This document shows positions 48,061 through 60,055 of a DNA stretch of 64,000 nucleotides, piece after piece. The translations under genes were made by a program, and so were the position numbers. Below the pieces are notes generated by a model. It worked only from the letters and a program-made list of their open reading frames with translations. It was not told where the DNA came from and did not search any database. Origin of the DNA: Gnetum montanum (taxonomy: Eukaryota > Streptophyta > Gnetopsida > Gnetales > Gnetaceae); assembly GCA_015680685.1 (NCBI GenBank), contig MNCI01022655.1:850052-914051 (forward strand). The letters run 5' to 3'. How positions within the stretch are numbered: the stretch's first letter is position 1; each line of letters begins with the position of its first letter.

Positions 48061-50238
48061 GAGCTTGAAGCCATGGCTTCCTAAGGCCTAAAACTAGTAG
48101 AATCTAACATTGTTGACCATATTTTAATGAATATTCAGCATATGTATCCCATCTTTCCTTATTTAGCCTTGTTTCATTATATTATGACCTATTTTAACCA
48201 TTGTTGCATTGTTGACCTTGTTTGTCCTCAATGCCACCTCTGTCTCAATGTGTTTGCCTTTATTCTCTATATTATTAAGTCCTTGTATACCCTTGTTTAA
48301 CCTTTTACTAGCATTTAATGGTGGGGTTTGACCTTCCTTGACCATCATTTAGCACCATGTGACCATGGCCTGCTAAGTCCTTAAATTGGAATCATGGCTT
48401 GCCAAGGCCTTAAACTAGCAAGCTTGTGATCTCAATTGATCTTGTTTTACCTTTTTATGGTTATCTCAGCCTTATCTAGCCTTTTCTTAACCTTTTTTTA
48501 GCCTTCATTTCATTGATCTCTTTCTATCTCTTATAGTCTTATACGACCTTGTTCACCTTCTGTTGGAATTTTATATCTTGGATTAGAATAATTTTATAGT
48601 ATTTCAATATTATTTACTCATCTTTACCTAGGTTCCATTTGATGTACTTATGTTTTCATGTAGAATGAAGCTAGGGAAATAAGGAAGCAGGCTCGACTAG
48701 CTGAGAAGACTAAATAAATCCCTCTCATGATGTTGTCAAACCAAGTTGACCTTAGATATCCAACCTTGATTCTTGAAGCCATTACACTATATAGCCATAA
48801 CACCTTGAAGTAGCCTAACTACCATTAACCTTGAAGCCAAAAACATCACAGAGGTTTCCTTAGCTAAAATTCCCATGAAGACCACAATGGTGAGGAGAAA
48901 ATGCATAGGACGAAGTTCCTCACAAGAACTTAAGCCTACTCATAACTAGATCAAACCCTTGTTATGAAACATTAAAGCCATCATATAGTCCCAGTTATAT
49001 CTAATACTCACATATTTACTTGTAGGGTTGTTTATCATTATTGACAAGTTTCAATGTATAACCGATGTTGATAACTTTAATGATCTACAATAAGTGAGCC
49101 TACATGACATCTTTTGGCACAACAAAAGAACATCTTTGAATGGCCTACTACAACCTTAAAATGGTAACATGGCCTATCGAGGCCTTAAACTAGCACCATA
49201 GTTTGCTATGATCTTAAACTAGCACCATGGCCTTCCAGGGCCTTAAATTGGTAGCATAGCCTATAATAGCCTTAAACTAGCAACATTGGTAACCTAGGTA
49301 GCTTATGCTTCCTTTGCTTGATTTTTCTTGTCCTCTTGGAGTTGTGCTTGTAGGTTGAAGCTTGGGATTCACCACAAAGATGCAACTCATCATATTTGCA
49401 AGTCATCATGTGACCTCAATGCATGGAATTTGGTGAGTTGGTCCTATTAAGAGTGCTTACCTTGCAATCATTACCCTCTCTCTAGCATCACTCCTTGAAC
49501 CTAGCCCTATGACCTAATGACAACCTTCCATAACCTAGATAACAATGTTGACCTATGTTTGATACCACTATACTATGGTGAAATGGCATCCTTTTGTTAT
49601 GCTCTAGTTCAAGTCCATTGAGTGTAAGACAGCTCATTTAATGGGAAAATCAAGTACATTCAAATGTAACACATCTTGTTCAATGGGAAAACCACCAAGT
49701 TCATTGAGTGTAACATAGTTCATTTAATGGAAAAAGCACATCAAACTAACCTTGGCAAAGAGACCCAATGGAGGTTTCACCCCATAAAAAAATAGGGAAG
49801 CAAACTGTTAAGAAGTCATATGGCTGATGAACATCAAGAGATAGACCTATGACTTTGAATAGGTAAAGGGAGAAGTATAATGGCCAAAAAGAACCTTGGA
49901 GAGAAGTGATGGTCCCTCAAACACATTTTCCAAGTGAATCACACTTCAAAGCATGAAGTGCCAAGTCTAATTATTTAACCTACATGTCAATGCTACACTA
50001 TAGTTATGATGTCAACACTTGAAATACATTGTTAGCCTTTCCAACCATTTCCATATGACCTCACTACCATTTCATCATCACAATTTTACTCCATCATCAT
50101 AAGCACTCTTTAGCATGGTTCAACATGATTGGATCAATCATGGAGAGGGGACATTAGAGGTGGAATTTTAGTGGTGTTTTGTATTGTTTATTGGTGCCTC
50201 TCGGGTCAATCGTCCAGACACCAACAAAGAGGAACCAT
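48061..50238 (+). repeat. RE5 3' zone with a 29-bp CCTTAAACTAGCA array
   Basis: Between the palindrome array and the 3' LTR, CCTTAAA cores start at 49154, 49183, 49212, 49241 and 49270, exactly 29 bp apart. Single relatives are at about 48091, 48380 and 48410. The remainder is AT-rich and shows no RT, integrase or antisense gene. A block of CATTGAGTGTAA repeats (49616-49730) lies before the LTR. Confidence 0.65.
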
Positions 50239-51729
50239 TGAAACACCACCAAAATCTACATGTTGTAATCATTTTTCATCATGTATCCTTCACTGCATGA
50301 AACCCAAGGTAAAAATTCATTGTAAATGTAAAGATTATAATCCGTGAGGGCTAATCTTAGATATCTCATACTTTTTCAACTAAAAAAATGCCTCATAAGT
50401 AGTCAAAGACTCATCTCTCTTGTGGAAAAAGTTATGTAATATCTACATTTTGTCTTGGAGGGTTAAAAATGCCTTTTGGGATGAAAAAAATGGTAATTTG
50501 ATGGGTTTTATGATGGGTATAACACTTTCCACATTAGAAATGCATGCATGGAGGGTGTAGTTCACCTACCAACATAGAGGGGTAGATCTAACCTACTCAT
50601 AGCATTGAGGGGTATAACCCACCTACTTCCAATGTGGAAGGTGTGGTATGCATGCATAGCATGGAGTGGGGGAGGGGGGTATGACCTTCCTTGCACCCCC
50701 TCCCACTAACATTAATACATCTATCCCCATAGTGTAGAAGTAGCATGGACAAGGTTTCAACACTCCATTGACTCCAATGTTAGCCATGCATACTAATGTG
50801 GATGGTAGAAGCCCTAGCGTAGAAGAATAAAGCCAACATGGATGGTATGCCCTTGTTACAATTTTTAGTAAATGGAATGGCCATGGGGGTATGGAACTTT
50901 CTATACATATTAACCTTTCAAATTTGGGCACCCATCTAACCTGGACATGTTAGAAATATGCAACTAACCTTCAGCAACAATCAATCCAATTTGCAAAAAG
51001 TTTTATGCCCCAAAATCCTATATAACCAAGAACCAAACACCATAAATGGGTTCCAAAATTTTTTGCAATGAAAACCCTTTGGCATTTCAATCATTTTTAA
51101 CACCCAAGAGCACTTGCAACCTTTCCATTTTTGTAGCTCCTTGGATTCTTCTCAGTGTGGGACCCTGTGGCCTTGTTACCTTCCTATAACTCCCTTGAGG
51201 CTTGTGAGATCTTGGTATCTCTATTGTGCTCTTGGGAACCTCCACTCCTAGTGTTTCCTACCTTGGTAACATAGATCTCTCACATCTCTCATCCCTCCAA
51301 CATAGCCAACATTGTAGATCTAAAGAAGCAGTAGAGGTTTGATAGCATCAGGAGTGATAAAGAATCTAGAACATGGAGATGATTACATTGGCTTCAATTG
51401 ATTCTAAACCCCCACCCAAGTGAATCCCCTTACTCCATCAATCCATCTTGTACAAATTTTTTGTGGCTACATTTATTTTAAATGGAATAAAGATTATAGT
51501 TTGTGTGCAAGTTTCATTTATTCGTTTCACTTTTGGCATTATTTATATTTATATTTTCATATTTTCATTTTTTTATCCCCTTATATGCATTTTCTAAGTC
51601 CCAAGATGGTCTATTGGATTGTGTAAGGAATCCTAAGTTTCATTTTTTAAAGGCCCTAAGGATTCAAGGTTAAAGCTATTTCAGCTAAGATTTTTAGTAT
51701 TCTAGTGATCAAATTTTTTAGTTTTAACA
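50239..51729 (+). repeat. RE5 3' LTR
   Basis: It starts TGAAACACCACC and ends GTTTTAACA, and pairs with 26067-27560. It has TATATAA at 51019-51025. No primer site follows, as expected for a 3' LTR; RE4 array text begins at once. Confidence 0.85.
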
Positions 51730-54135
51730 CCCCCTTTGAGAAATGCTAGAGAAACATTGCCTAGCATGGCCCCAACATGGGGAACCAAGTGGAAACAACT
51801 TTTTGCCTCTTTTGTTAGGTTTTGATTGGTCTAATGGTTTCTAGTAATGTTGGTAAAGCCCTCAGGTTAGAACATGGGATGTTAGGGTGATTATGATGTA
51901 TTTATGCACCTTCCATGGGCTTCCCTACAGGTACCCACACTAGACCTATGTTGGCCAATGTGGATGATGTGGTTCTTAGCATAAGCATGGGAGTGGTTAT
52001 GAAATATGGTTAATTTCATCAAGTTTTGGCTACTAGAATTTCTAAGAAGGCTAAGAGGTTAACCATTGTTGAGTGTGAAGTGAATTTTGGAATTCTTGAT
52101 CATACCTCATTCATCCATGCTAGGGAAATGCTACCTAGCATGGATGGGGTCCTCCTCCTCCTCCTCCCCCCACCCACCCACCCACGCCNNNNNNNNNNNN
52201 NNNNNNNNNNNNNNNNNNNNNNNAAAAAAAGAAAAATCATAGCTCCTCTTGAGTTGATGATTTTTGCCATTTTTGATTAGGTTCAATAGAGTTTTGGAGC
52301 TACCAAGGTTTTTGGGGGCTAGTGGTATGAATTTAATGTCAAAATCAATCAGTTTAAGGGCTCCTTGATGTTTCTTATGGTTACCGCCTCTAGGCCATGC
52401 TAGGTAGCATGGCCCCAACATGGATGAGAAAGGGGGAATAGATTTTTAATATTTTTTAACAACTACTAGATACTTGAAGGGTCTAGAAGGCTCCAACAGG
52501 GTTTGAAGGCTACAGGGATAGGTTTCAAGGTTATTTTTGGTCATGGATGAGGTTTTATGGATTACTCCCAAAGTACCCACATTGGATCCACACTAGCTAG
52601 AATGGGTGGAAGGTTCCCTAGTGTGGTTAAGGTTTTAGGTTTGAAGATTAGCTTAAATTTTAGCAACCATTTTGGAGCTATGGGGGATGACTGAAGGGGT
52701 TTAAGGTCATGTGAACCCACACTATGGTTGGATCAAGGGTTAGTGAGCATAAGAGGATGGGTATGGATGTTAGATCCCCTTAGACAACACTAGGCTAGTG
52801 TTGCCCCAGTGTTGTTGTCCAAAGTGATAGGTTTCATTAAGGTTTTAGCCCCTACTAGGGTCTAGAATTTTGTAGGTTCAATTGTGATTGATGGAATTTA
52901 ATTTTCTCAGATCTAGGCCATTTTTATTGATGGAATTTAATTTTGAAAAAATATCAACCCATTTTTTGATGTTATTTATGGGTTTTTGAGGTTTTTTGGT
53001 CATTTAGGTTTTTTTATGTGGTTTTCAAATTAGGTCTTGTTAGTTTTTATATGTTTTTAGTAGTTTTGACAAAAAAGCACACATACTTGTGAATTATTTA
53101 TTAGGAAATAAATTATAAATTGTTAAATTACAAGGCTTTGGGACTTTATAATTTTGTTTGAGGTTACTATTGGCTATGGTTTTTCTTGATTTAGAGTTGT
53201 AATAAAACAGTCATGAACATTTTGGCTAGATTGTACATTTATGTTTTTTGCCATTTTTAATTTTTCTTATAGAATTTTATGCATTTTTTATGAAGAAATG
53301 ACATGGGTTAATGTAAGCTTTCAAACAGTGGTAAAATTATTCATTTTGGAGCTAAAATGAATTTTTTGTGAATGTCTTATGAAACTCCTACAAAAATGGG
53401 GTTTTTGATGATGGCTAGGTTCATGTTTAGATTTCAATGTTTTCTATAAAAATGGCTGTAAATTTTTGGCTATTCTAATTATTTCTATAAAGGTCATGAA
53501 TTCAGGATTCTAATGTTCTGGAATCATAGAAATCAAACTTAAGATGAATTTTTAACAAATTTTTTACTAAGGATATGCAAATTAGGGCTTTGCTTTAGTT
53601 GTATCAATTTTACCCCTTGGAGATGGGCAACATTGGCATACTTAATGATTTTCCTTGCTAAAAACCCATACCCTTGGGGATGCCTAGGGATCTTAGCACT
53701 AATATAAACGTAGTTTCATGGCTATAAAAAGTTTTTTAGTATTTTTAGTAATGATTTTCCTATGGTCATTTGTGGATTCTAATGTCTTGTTGTGTAAGCT
53801 TTTTCTTAATGTGTTCTAAGTTTGGTTGACACGATGAATGTTGTAACATTTTGGCTATAATGTTTAAAGGTTGAAAAGGCTACGATAATGTTGATTTTTG
53901 AATTTATAATGGGATTTGTTTTAACACCTTAGAGCTTTTTATGAGGGATAATTTCACCCCTAACAAGGATACTTAGCAAAATTTTTCAAGAAATTAAAAG
54001 TGCTACGAAATTGTTGTTTTTTTATGCTAAACATTGTAAACATGGTTTTAATCGATGTGTATTGTTTTCCCATGTAGAGCCCTTCTAAAATCCATCCTAG
54101 TAGTGGTAGAGTTGGTGGGCATCCTATGCTACATC
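51730..54135 (-). mobile_element. RE4 remnant, right part
   Basis: The palindrome array continues with cores at about 51765, 51930, 52125, 52400, 52590 and 52785, in the same orientation as 24515-26066. From about 52850 to 54135 the sequence is AT-rich with no gene seen. It ends where the RE7 LTR starts. It includes a C-rich microsatellite next to a gap. Confidence 0.6.
52151..52223. repeat. CCT/CCCA microsatellite followed by a 35-base gap
   Basis: (CCT)n runs into C-runs and (CCCA)n at 52151-52188, then N at 52189-52223, then an A-run. Frames crossing it are artefacts. Confidence 0.85.
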
Positions 54136-55598
54136 TAAAACAACACCAAATTTTCATGTTTTAATCTTTGTAACCCCATCCCATGAAATCCAAGGCTAAA
54201 CTTTATTGTAAATGCAAAGATTGTAATCCATGAGGGGCAATCTCACATGTTCCAAACTTTTGGGGCTGGAAAATGTCTCATAAGTGATAAAAGCCTCATT
54301 CTCAAAGTGAAGAAAGTTATCTAGTGTCTATATTTGGGCTTGGGGGGTGTCAAAAATGTCTTTTGGGGTGCCAAAAATTGCAATTTAATGGGTTTTATAA
54401 GGGGTATACACTTTTCTACGTTGGAAATACTTATAGGGGATAAACCTCACCTACCCTTAGTCTGGAGGAGAAAAAATTTCTCCCTCAACATGGAAATGTT
54501 TCTCCTCAGTGTGTAAACTTTCCTCCTTAACATAGAAACTTCCCCCCTACCCAACATGAAAACTTTTCTTCTTAGCATAAAAACTTCCTTCCCTTCCTAG
54601 CATGGAGGCTTCACCCCCAGCATAGAAACTACATGTCCCCAACATGGAAGCAACATTACGAAGATTTCTACACTTCTTTGACTTCAAGGTTGACCAATCA
54701 TTCTAGCAAGGATGGCAAAAGGCTCAACATAGAAGATTTACCTCTAGTGTAAAAGGTGTGCACCCATTACTATTTATAGTAAACATAATGGCCATGGGGA
54801 TTTGAAACTTACTATATATCGTAACCCCCAAAATTTGGGCATCCATCTCACTTATATGAGATAGAAATTTGTAACAATTTTGAACCAATTTGTAGAAAAA
54901 ACCATGGTCTAAAACCTATAAAATCAAAGCCCCAACATCCTTTTCAAGTTCCACACTTTGGCATTTTTAAGAACATAGCATATTTGGCTTCCAAGAGCTC
55001 TTACAACCATTGTAAAAGGCAACTTCTTGAAGCCTCCCAATGTGGAACCCATGTAGCCATGTTATCCCCTTGAGATTTGTGGGTTTTTGGTTTCAATGCT
55101 GCATTTTCGAAATCTCCAACCCCCAACATGGAGCATTTTTTGGAGCCAAATTCCCCACTTACCTCACCCCCTAATAGTGACTGAAGTTGCAGATTTGAAG
55201 ATTGTAATAGAGGAGGTTCAAAAGCATCAAGAGTGGCTAAGTACCTAGATCATGGAGTGTATCATATTAGCTTCAATGGGCTCTAAAATCCTGCCCTAGT
55301 GAACCCTCTTTTTCTCTCTCACAAACATTTCTTATACACATTTCTAGAGCCCATTCTTTATTTTTTAATAAAGCTTTAAAGTTACAATTTTTTATTAAAC
55401 TTTTCATTAATTTCCTAGTTTTAAATTTGCATTTCTTTTTCTATATTAAATGTTTTACATTTTTTAAGTCCCTTGGTGATCTACTAGACCATCCAAGGCA
55501 CATTGAATTCCATTTTTTGGAGGCCCTATGAATTCGGGGTTGAGATTGTTGCATCAAATCTTTTAGTTTTCTAGCAATTAATTTTTCTAGTTGCAACA
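54136..55598 (+). repeat. RE7 5' LTR
   Basis: It is homologous to the RE5 LTRs, sharing TTGTAATCCATGAGGGG (54219) and ending GTTGCAACA. It starts TAAAACAACACC. The matching order of text and the primer site just after it set the plus orientation. Confidence 0.8.
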
Positions 55599-55604
55599 AT
55601 TTCT

Positions 55605-55621
55605 TAGCACTAGAATGATGG
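55605..55621 (+). promoter_or_regulatory. RE7 primer-binding site
   Basis: TAGCACTAGAATGATGG lies six bases after the LTR end; it is a decayed form of the family site TGGTGCTAGAAGGAGG. Confidence 0.6.
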
Positions 55622-56179
55622 CCTCCAGTTGATTTTTTTGTCCAAATCTATTAGCCATATTTCCAATGTTACTTATAGCTTGAAATTTACATTTTTTGTA
55701 TCCAAAACCTTGAAAAATGAACATTGCCTCGTATCCCTCTCATGATAGAAATTTTAGCATGGAAGATGTAGGTGATTAGATGTTGAGTGTTTCACAACAC
55801 TTACTATGAATATTTCAACCTAAGGCTAGTGTTGATGTCATTCCCATTCTTTTTGTTGCTAATTTTTGTTTAGTTTTTTAATGTTGGTGGTACAACCCTT
55901 CCAGAAGTCAACTAAACCTTTATCCATCCTAGTTAAGAAATGTGGTAGCCTAACAAAATCAATTTTCAATGAAAAACACCAACTTTCCAATTTGGTTTTC
56001 AACTCTTCCCCCCTTATCAATGTTGGAATAGGANCCAAACCCCCCAATTTACTTTATTTTCATCCATTTTTGCTTCTTTTGACCATTTTTGAATTTCATT
56101 TACTAGAATTTACTCCTATTTTTATCATTTATATCCTATCTCAAGTCTTTTTGACATTATAACTATGTCTTTTTAGTAG
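55622..56179 (+). other. RE7 leader, no gene seen
   Basis: This is T/A-rich with an unresolved base at 56034. The frame 55866-56162 is not protein-like. It corresponds to the RE5 leader start (27580 onward) but without a visible second block. Confidence 0.4.
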
Positions 56180-57390
56180 TCAACCAAATTACCTTTTACT
56201 TTCACTAATGAAGGTGTAGCCAACAAGCCATGAGGGTCTATGATCCCAAAGATCCCACCATGGTTGAATGTACATAGTCCCTAAGACTTATTAGGCAAGG
56301 TTTCTTGGCAATAAATGAAGAGCACTATAACTTCATTTATGCCAAGATCTAGATTTGCATGTTGATCCCACGAGTAGAAGTAGAAGCCAAGAGGGAATTT
56401 GAGCTCATTCATCAAAATGGAAAAGAGTATATTCCTTGCCCTTATAATCATATATCCCTTAATGATATTTATGCTAGCATCTTAACCCTTCTCATTGATA
56501 TTGACAAGATAACCTAAAGGCTACCTCTAATGGGCAACCAGAGGTAGAGGAGGATGTGTTTAGTGTAGAATTTGAGCCTTAAAATGTCCTGGGAGGGATT
56601 TTTCAATAAAGATCCCTAAGGCCACAACACCTTCATCAAATTCCTTTGTTTTATCCATTGGTTAGGTATCACCATCCTCCAACCCTTCCTACCCTACTAT
56701 GTTTGGTCTTACATTGGTCATAGCTACACATCAAACCTAGTCAATGTCATAGCTAATAACTTATAACATATGAGTGCATTTTGCCACACAACCCTAATCT
56801 ATGTGGTCATTAGTGGTGGTTATCCGTACCACAAACCCAATAACCATCCATGTGGTGTCCACCATGGGATCCTAAGAAACTCAAGGGTCACACACCTCTA
56901 TTTGTCCCATTTGTGCCTTTGATATTAGTAGAAACATCTTTTTCCTTGTTTGGCCCATAGACTACAACCATGATGCAACCACTCCCTTCTATCTTACAAC
57001 CAATAGTGAGGTCGCAAGGCTTACAAAAAGATACCACAATTGTATGTGCAAATCCCATAGCCAACTAGGGCACCACAAGGACTAGATCAAGCCTTCTAGA
57101 TGATCTAGGACTTAATAGAGGTGTTAAAGAGGCTCAAGACCTCTACTTCTCAAAGCGTAAAGATTATGGATTTTTATTAGGATGATCCCATTAGTCCTTT
57201 ACTCCCATCCTTGACACTTCCACCTAGTGCCCCTATCCCTTGATTCAGCAAGTATAATAGCAAAGTTGATCCCAATGCTTGCCTTATAATCTTCTAATCT
57301 AAGTGTTTGTTATTGCAATCACGACCTCACACTATTATAAAAATCTCTCATATTTCCTTGATTAGGAAAGTGGTTGATGGGTATCATGTC
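56180..57390 (+). pseudogene. RE7 gag, broken, interrupted by RE8
   Basis: The readable core at 57160-57385 has DDPISPLLPSLTLPP, a PNACLIIF stretch and RPHTIIKISHISLIRK, the Gag motifs of RE1, RE2, RE5 and RE6. The frame runs into RE8 at 57391. After RE8, from 63830, the text continues (LPKGSISFIEDLIAQFVNHF, then KLDSMLDQLMKVK) to the window end, in the same order as RE5 at 29850-29970. Stops are present on both sides. Confidence 0.75.
57386..57390. other. RE8 target-site duplication, left
   Basis: ATGTC here and at 63830-63834; removing RE8 and one copy restores a Gag reading parallel to RE5. Confidence 0.85.
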
Positions 57391-58312
57391 TAATGAGTTA
57401 TGATTTTCCTAGTCTTGACATTAGAGCGTTGACATTTAATGAATCACTATTTTTGGTCTGCTTTAACATTGGGTACATGATGTCAGAGTTTCAATGTTAG
57501 GTACGTGATGTTAGGGCCTAGCAGTGATGTCGAGTATTTGATGTCGAGGTATATACTTTGGTGTATAATTATAGTGCCTAGGCTTCCATTTTGAGTTAGT
57601 TTTGCATCAGTTTTTCATAGTTTTGTCAATAGAGTAGCTAAATTCTTACAGCTTTATTTCATAATCTTAGAGAATAGTCAATGAGTGCCCACAAAGTGGA
57701 TCTGAGTTAGTTGGACAAATTCTTATTCAATTAATGATGTACCTAGACATATTCCATGAATGACAATAAGATTGAGATTGATTCTTATTCATTGTAGCAC
57801 TTTTAATAAGATTAGATTTACTTTCCATGCAATTTACCTTTCATGTACTTAGTTAATATTTACATTTTCATGCATGTTAATTAATTAAGCACATAAGTAT
57901 GATCGCTTTGAGCATGCGTATGACTCTTGGTAATCCCAAAAACACTTAACATTTGGAACCTAGTAGTGTTATATGTGTATAGGATGTGCATGGGAAGTGA
58001 GATTGGATACTTATGTTAGGATAGTTGATTATTAATTAGTAAGTAGATTAGTTGAATTGATTACAAATTGACTTTCAACCTATTATTAATTGTAGAATAA
58101 TAAAATATAAAATAAGAAAAATCATATGCCTAACTCTAGACTAAACCATATGTGACAAAGCTACCATTAGTCCAAGTGGGAATACAATGAACTAAAATCA
58201 AGGCATAGCAATTTAGATGCCACAACTAGTCTCATCCATGGAATTTAACTAGATTATACATGAATGCTTGTGATTTGTATGGTTGGGCTTAAGGGTACCT
58301 TTCCGCTTATCA
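57391..58312 (+). repeat. RE8 5' LTR
   Basis: It starts TAATGAGTTATGATT (partner TGATGAGTCATGATT) and ends CGCTTATCA. It shares long text with 62904-63829, such as ATTTACATTTTCATGCATG (57860 and 63370). Confidence 0.9.
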
Positions 58313-58313
58313 T

Positions 58314-58333
58314 TGACACCATTGCTGAGGATG
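58314..58333 (+). promoter_or_regulatory. RE8 primer-binding site, tRNA-Asp type
   Basis: TGACACCATTGCTGAGGAT equals the tRNA-Asp site TGGCGCCGTTGCCGGGGAT with five changes, all G:C to A:T. It starts two bases after the LTR. Confidence 0.85.
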
Positions 58334-58559
58334 GTGCTAGTTATCTAGATTAGTTATATTATACATGATCATTGTAAAGGTACTAATGATCTATCTATTA
58401 AAAAATATAAATATTTTAAATCACACACATTATCAAATAAAACCATGTCTTCTTCACACAGGATCCATTATGCATTGTATGATGAGAACATTCATAGGAG
58501 AAATGATAGGATATATACTAAAGAAAATTGAAGTGAAAAACCTTAAGTGGGGGTTTTCT

Positions 58560-59580
58560 ATGCTCATTTAGACCCTTAATACACTCAAAGACTACATTCA
58601 ATTGGTGCAGATAGTCTTAGAGAAGATGGAGTAAGTCCTAGATCAAGGAGGGCTTCAAAGCCTAGGACCTTCTCTAAACATAGACAAGATAAATCAAGGG
58701 ACCATGGGAAGAACTATAGAAGCCATGATGATTCTTCTAGTTTCTCATCTTCCTCTTCCTCTTCAATGTCTAGTTTAGATGAAGATGAACATAGATATAG
58801 AGATAGAGCTCTAGTACTAGGACAAGACAAAGATAGAAATCGAACCCAAGGGAATAACCAAAGACATCATAATGAGCATAGATAAGATCTTCATAATAAA
58901 ATAAATAGAAGTAGAAATTTTCATTACAACATTTCTAATGACAATGAATCCTTGTTGGCCACTAAGAGCCTAATGCAGATCATGGAGGCAATTAAGATAC
59001 TTCACAGGCATTACAAGGATAGTTGCTTACCTAGGATTGATATAAACAATATTCCTAAGTTTGTGGGAGGTTATGATTCTAATCTAAAACATCATCTACA
59101 AGTCTTCCATGATGCCTATTCCTTATAGAAAATTGAAAGTGGGTGGCAAAAGCTTAAACTCTTTCCTAGGATACTAATCAATGAAGCTGAAAGTTGGTAT
59201 AGATTATTGGAACTAGATTCCATTCACCAGTGGTTCATAATATTGGAACTTTTCAATGAAAAATACCAAACCTATGCAAGGGTTTCTATCTAGAGGAGAC
59301 AAATCCAAAAGTGGAAGTAAGAAAATCATAAACCCTTGGATGTGGCCTTGGATAGATGTTATTCACTACTACCTAGATGCCAATGCCACGGTTTCTCTAA
59401 GGAAAGATAACTTTTCCACATCATAGATGGGCTTTGTAATGAAATAAGGGAGACCCTTGGGATGTATGCTCTAGGTCAATTATATGAGGGACAAACCCAT
59501 TAGATCAAAGAGTTAATCAATTGTGTGGAAAAAGAAGAAGGAGAGCTATGTAAATGAGAGAATGTAGAGGAAAATATCTA
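58560..59580 (+). pseudogene. RE8 gag, broken
   Basis: One plus-strand frame is readable with few stops. It has an Arg/Ser-rich head (58598-58740), a poly-Ser stretch (SSSFSSSSSSSM) and an acidic/basic alternation. The Gag core follows, with LPRIDINNIPKFVGGYD (59030), LINEAESWYRLLELDSIHQW (59190) and NEKYQTYAR, then RCYSLLPRC. A late segment reads HIIDGLCNEIRETLGMYALG (59420). Stops near 58883, 59128, 59293 and 59501 break it. It would build particles using enzymes supplied in trans. Confidence 0.75.
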
Positions 59581-59839
59581 GGATCCAACTCTACAAAAGA
59601 AAAGAATCCATATCTATGATAAGAAAAAAGATGTAACCCTTAATGAGGTGGTTTTACAATGGACCTTACCAATACAAAATTATATTATTAAGATTAAAGA
59701 AAATTTGGAGAGAGAGTAGTGCAAAACGAATCAACTGATCATAACAAAAGGAGGAAATAGAAGCAAGAAATAGCTAGGAACACTTTTTGGCAAGAAGGGA
59801 AAATGGCTATAGAAGAATAGACTATAGACTCAACCATTG

Positions 59840-59930
59840 AAGAGGATGGTGGATGTGACATTTGCCTATATGACCATCCAAAGGGCCATTGCCCAATCTT
59901 GTTACATCTACAAGAGTATTAGGCTGGTGC
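59840..59930 (+). pseudogene. RE8 zinc-knuckle-like segment
   Basis: The frame reads GGCDICLYDHPKGHCPILLH, a CX2C..H..HC arrangement like the nucleic-acid-binding knuckle of Gag, with spacing CX2CX3HX4C that suggests loss of a residue or decay. It lies about 260 bases past the Gag core. Confidence 0.5.
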
Positions 59931-60024
59931 ATTAGATCAAAAGTTTGTACAAAAGTACATGCCCAAGAAATTTCCTCTTCCATGTAGTAATTTTAGACAA
60001 TTGCAAAACCAACTATACTTTCTT

Positions 60025-60052
<28 letters not shown>
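60025..60052 (+). repeat. 28-base G run
   Basis: An uninterrupted run of 28 G follows TCTT. Its length may be misassembled. A poly-Pro frame on the minus strand and a poly-Gly frame on the plus strand are artefacts of it. Confidence 0.9.

Positions 60053-60055
<3 letters not shown>

Larger units (their letters stand above)
26067..51729 (+). mobile_element. RE5: gag-protease LTR retrotransposon, split by RE6
   Basis: The LTRs at 26067-27560 and 50239-51729 have the same orientation and matching text. The plus-strand interior runs primer site, leader, gag, protease, short-motif zone, roughly 190-bp array (interrupted by RE6 at 33589-46335) and a 3' zone with a 29-bp array. Removing RE6 leaves about 12.9 kb with no recognisable RT, RNase H or integrase. 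It inserted into the palindrome array of RE4. The flanking 5-mers are CCACA (26062-26066) and CCCCC (51730-51734), only a partial target duplication. Confidence 0.85.

Noticed and set aside
49154-49298. CRISPR-like 29-bp spacing
   Set aside because: The whole 29-bp unit is similar between copies, with no separate spacers, so it is a degenerate tandem repeat.
52026-52421. Open frames crossing the N block
   Set aside because: They are bridged by unknown bases and flank a microsatellite; not real coding sequence.
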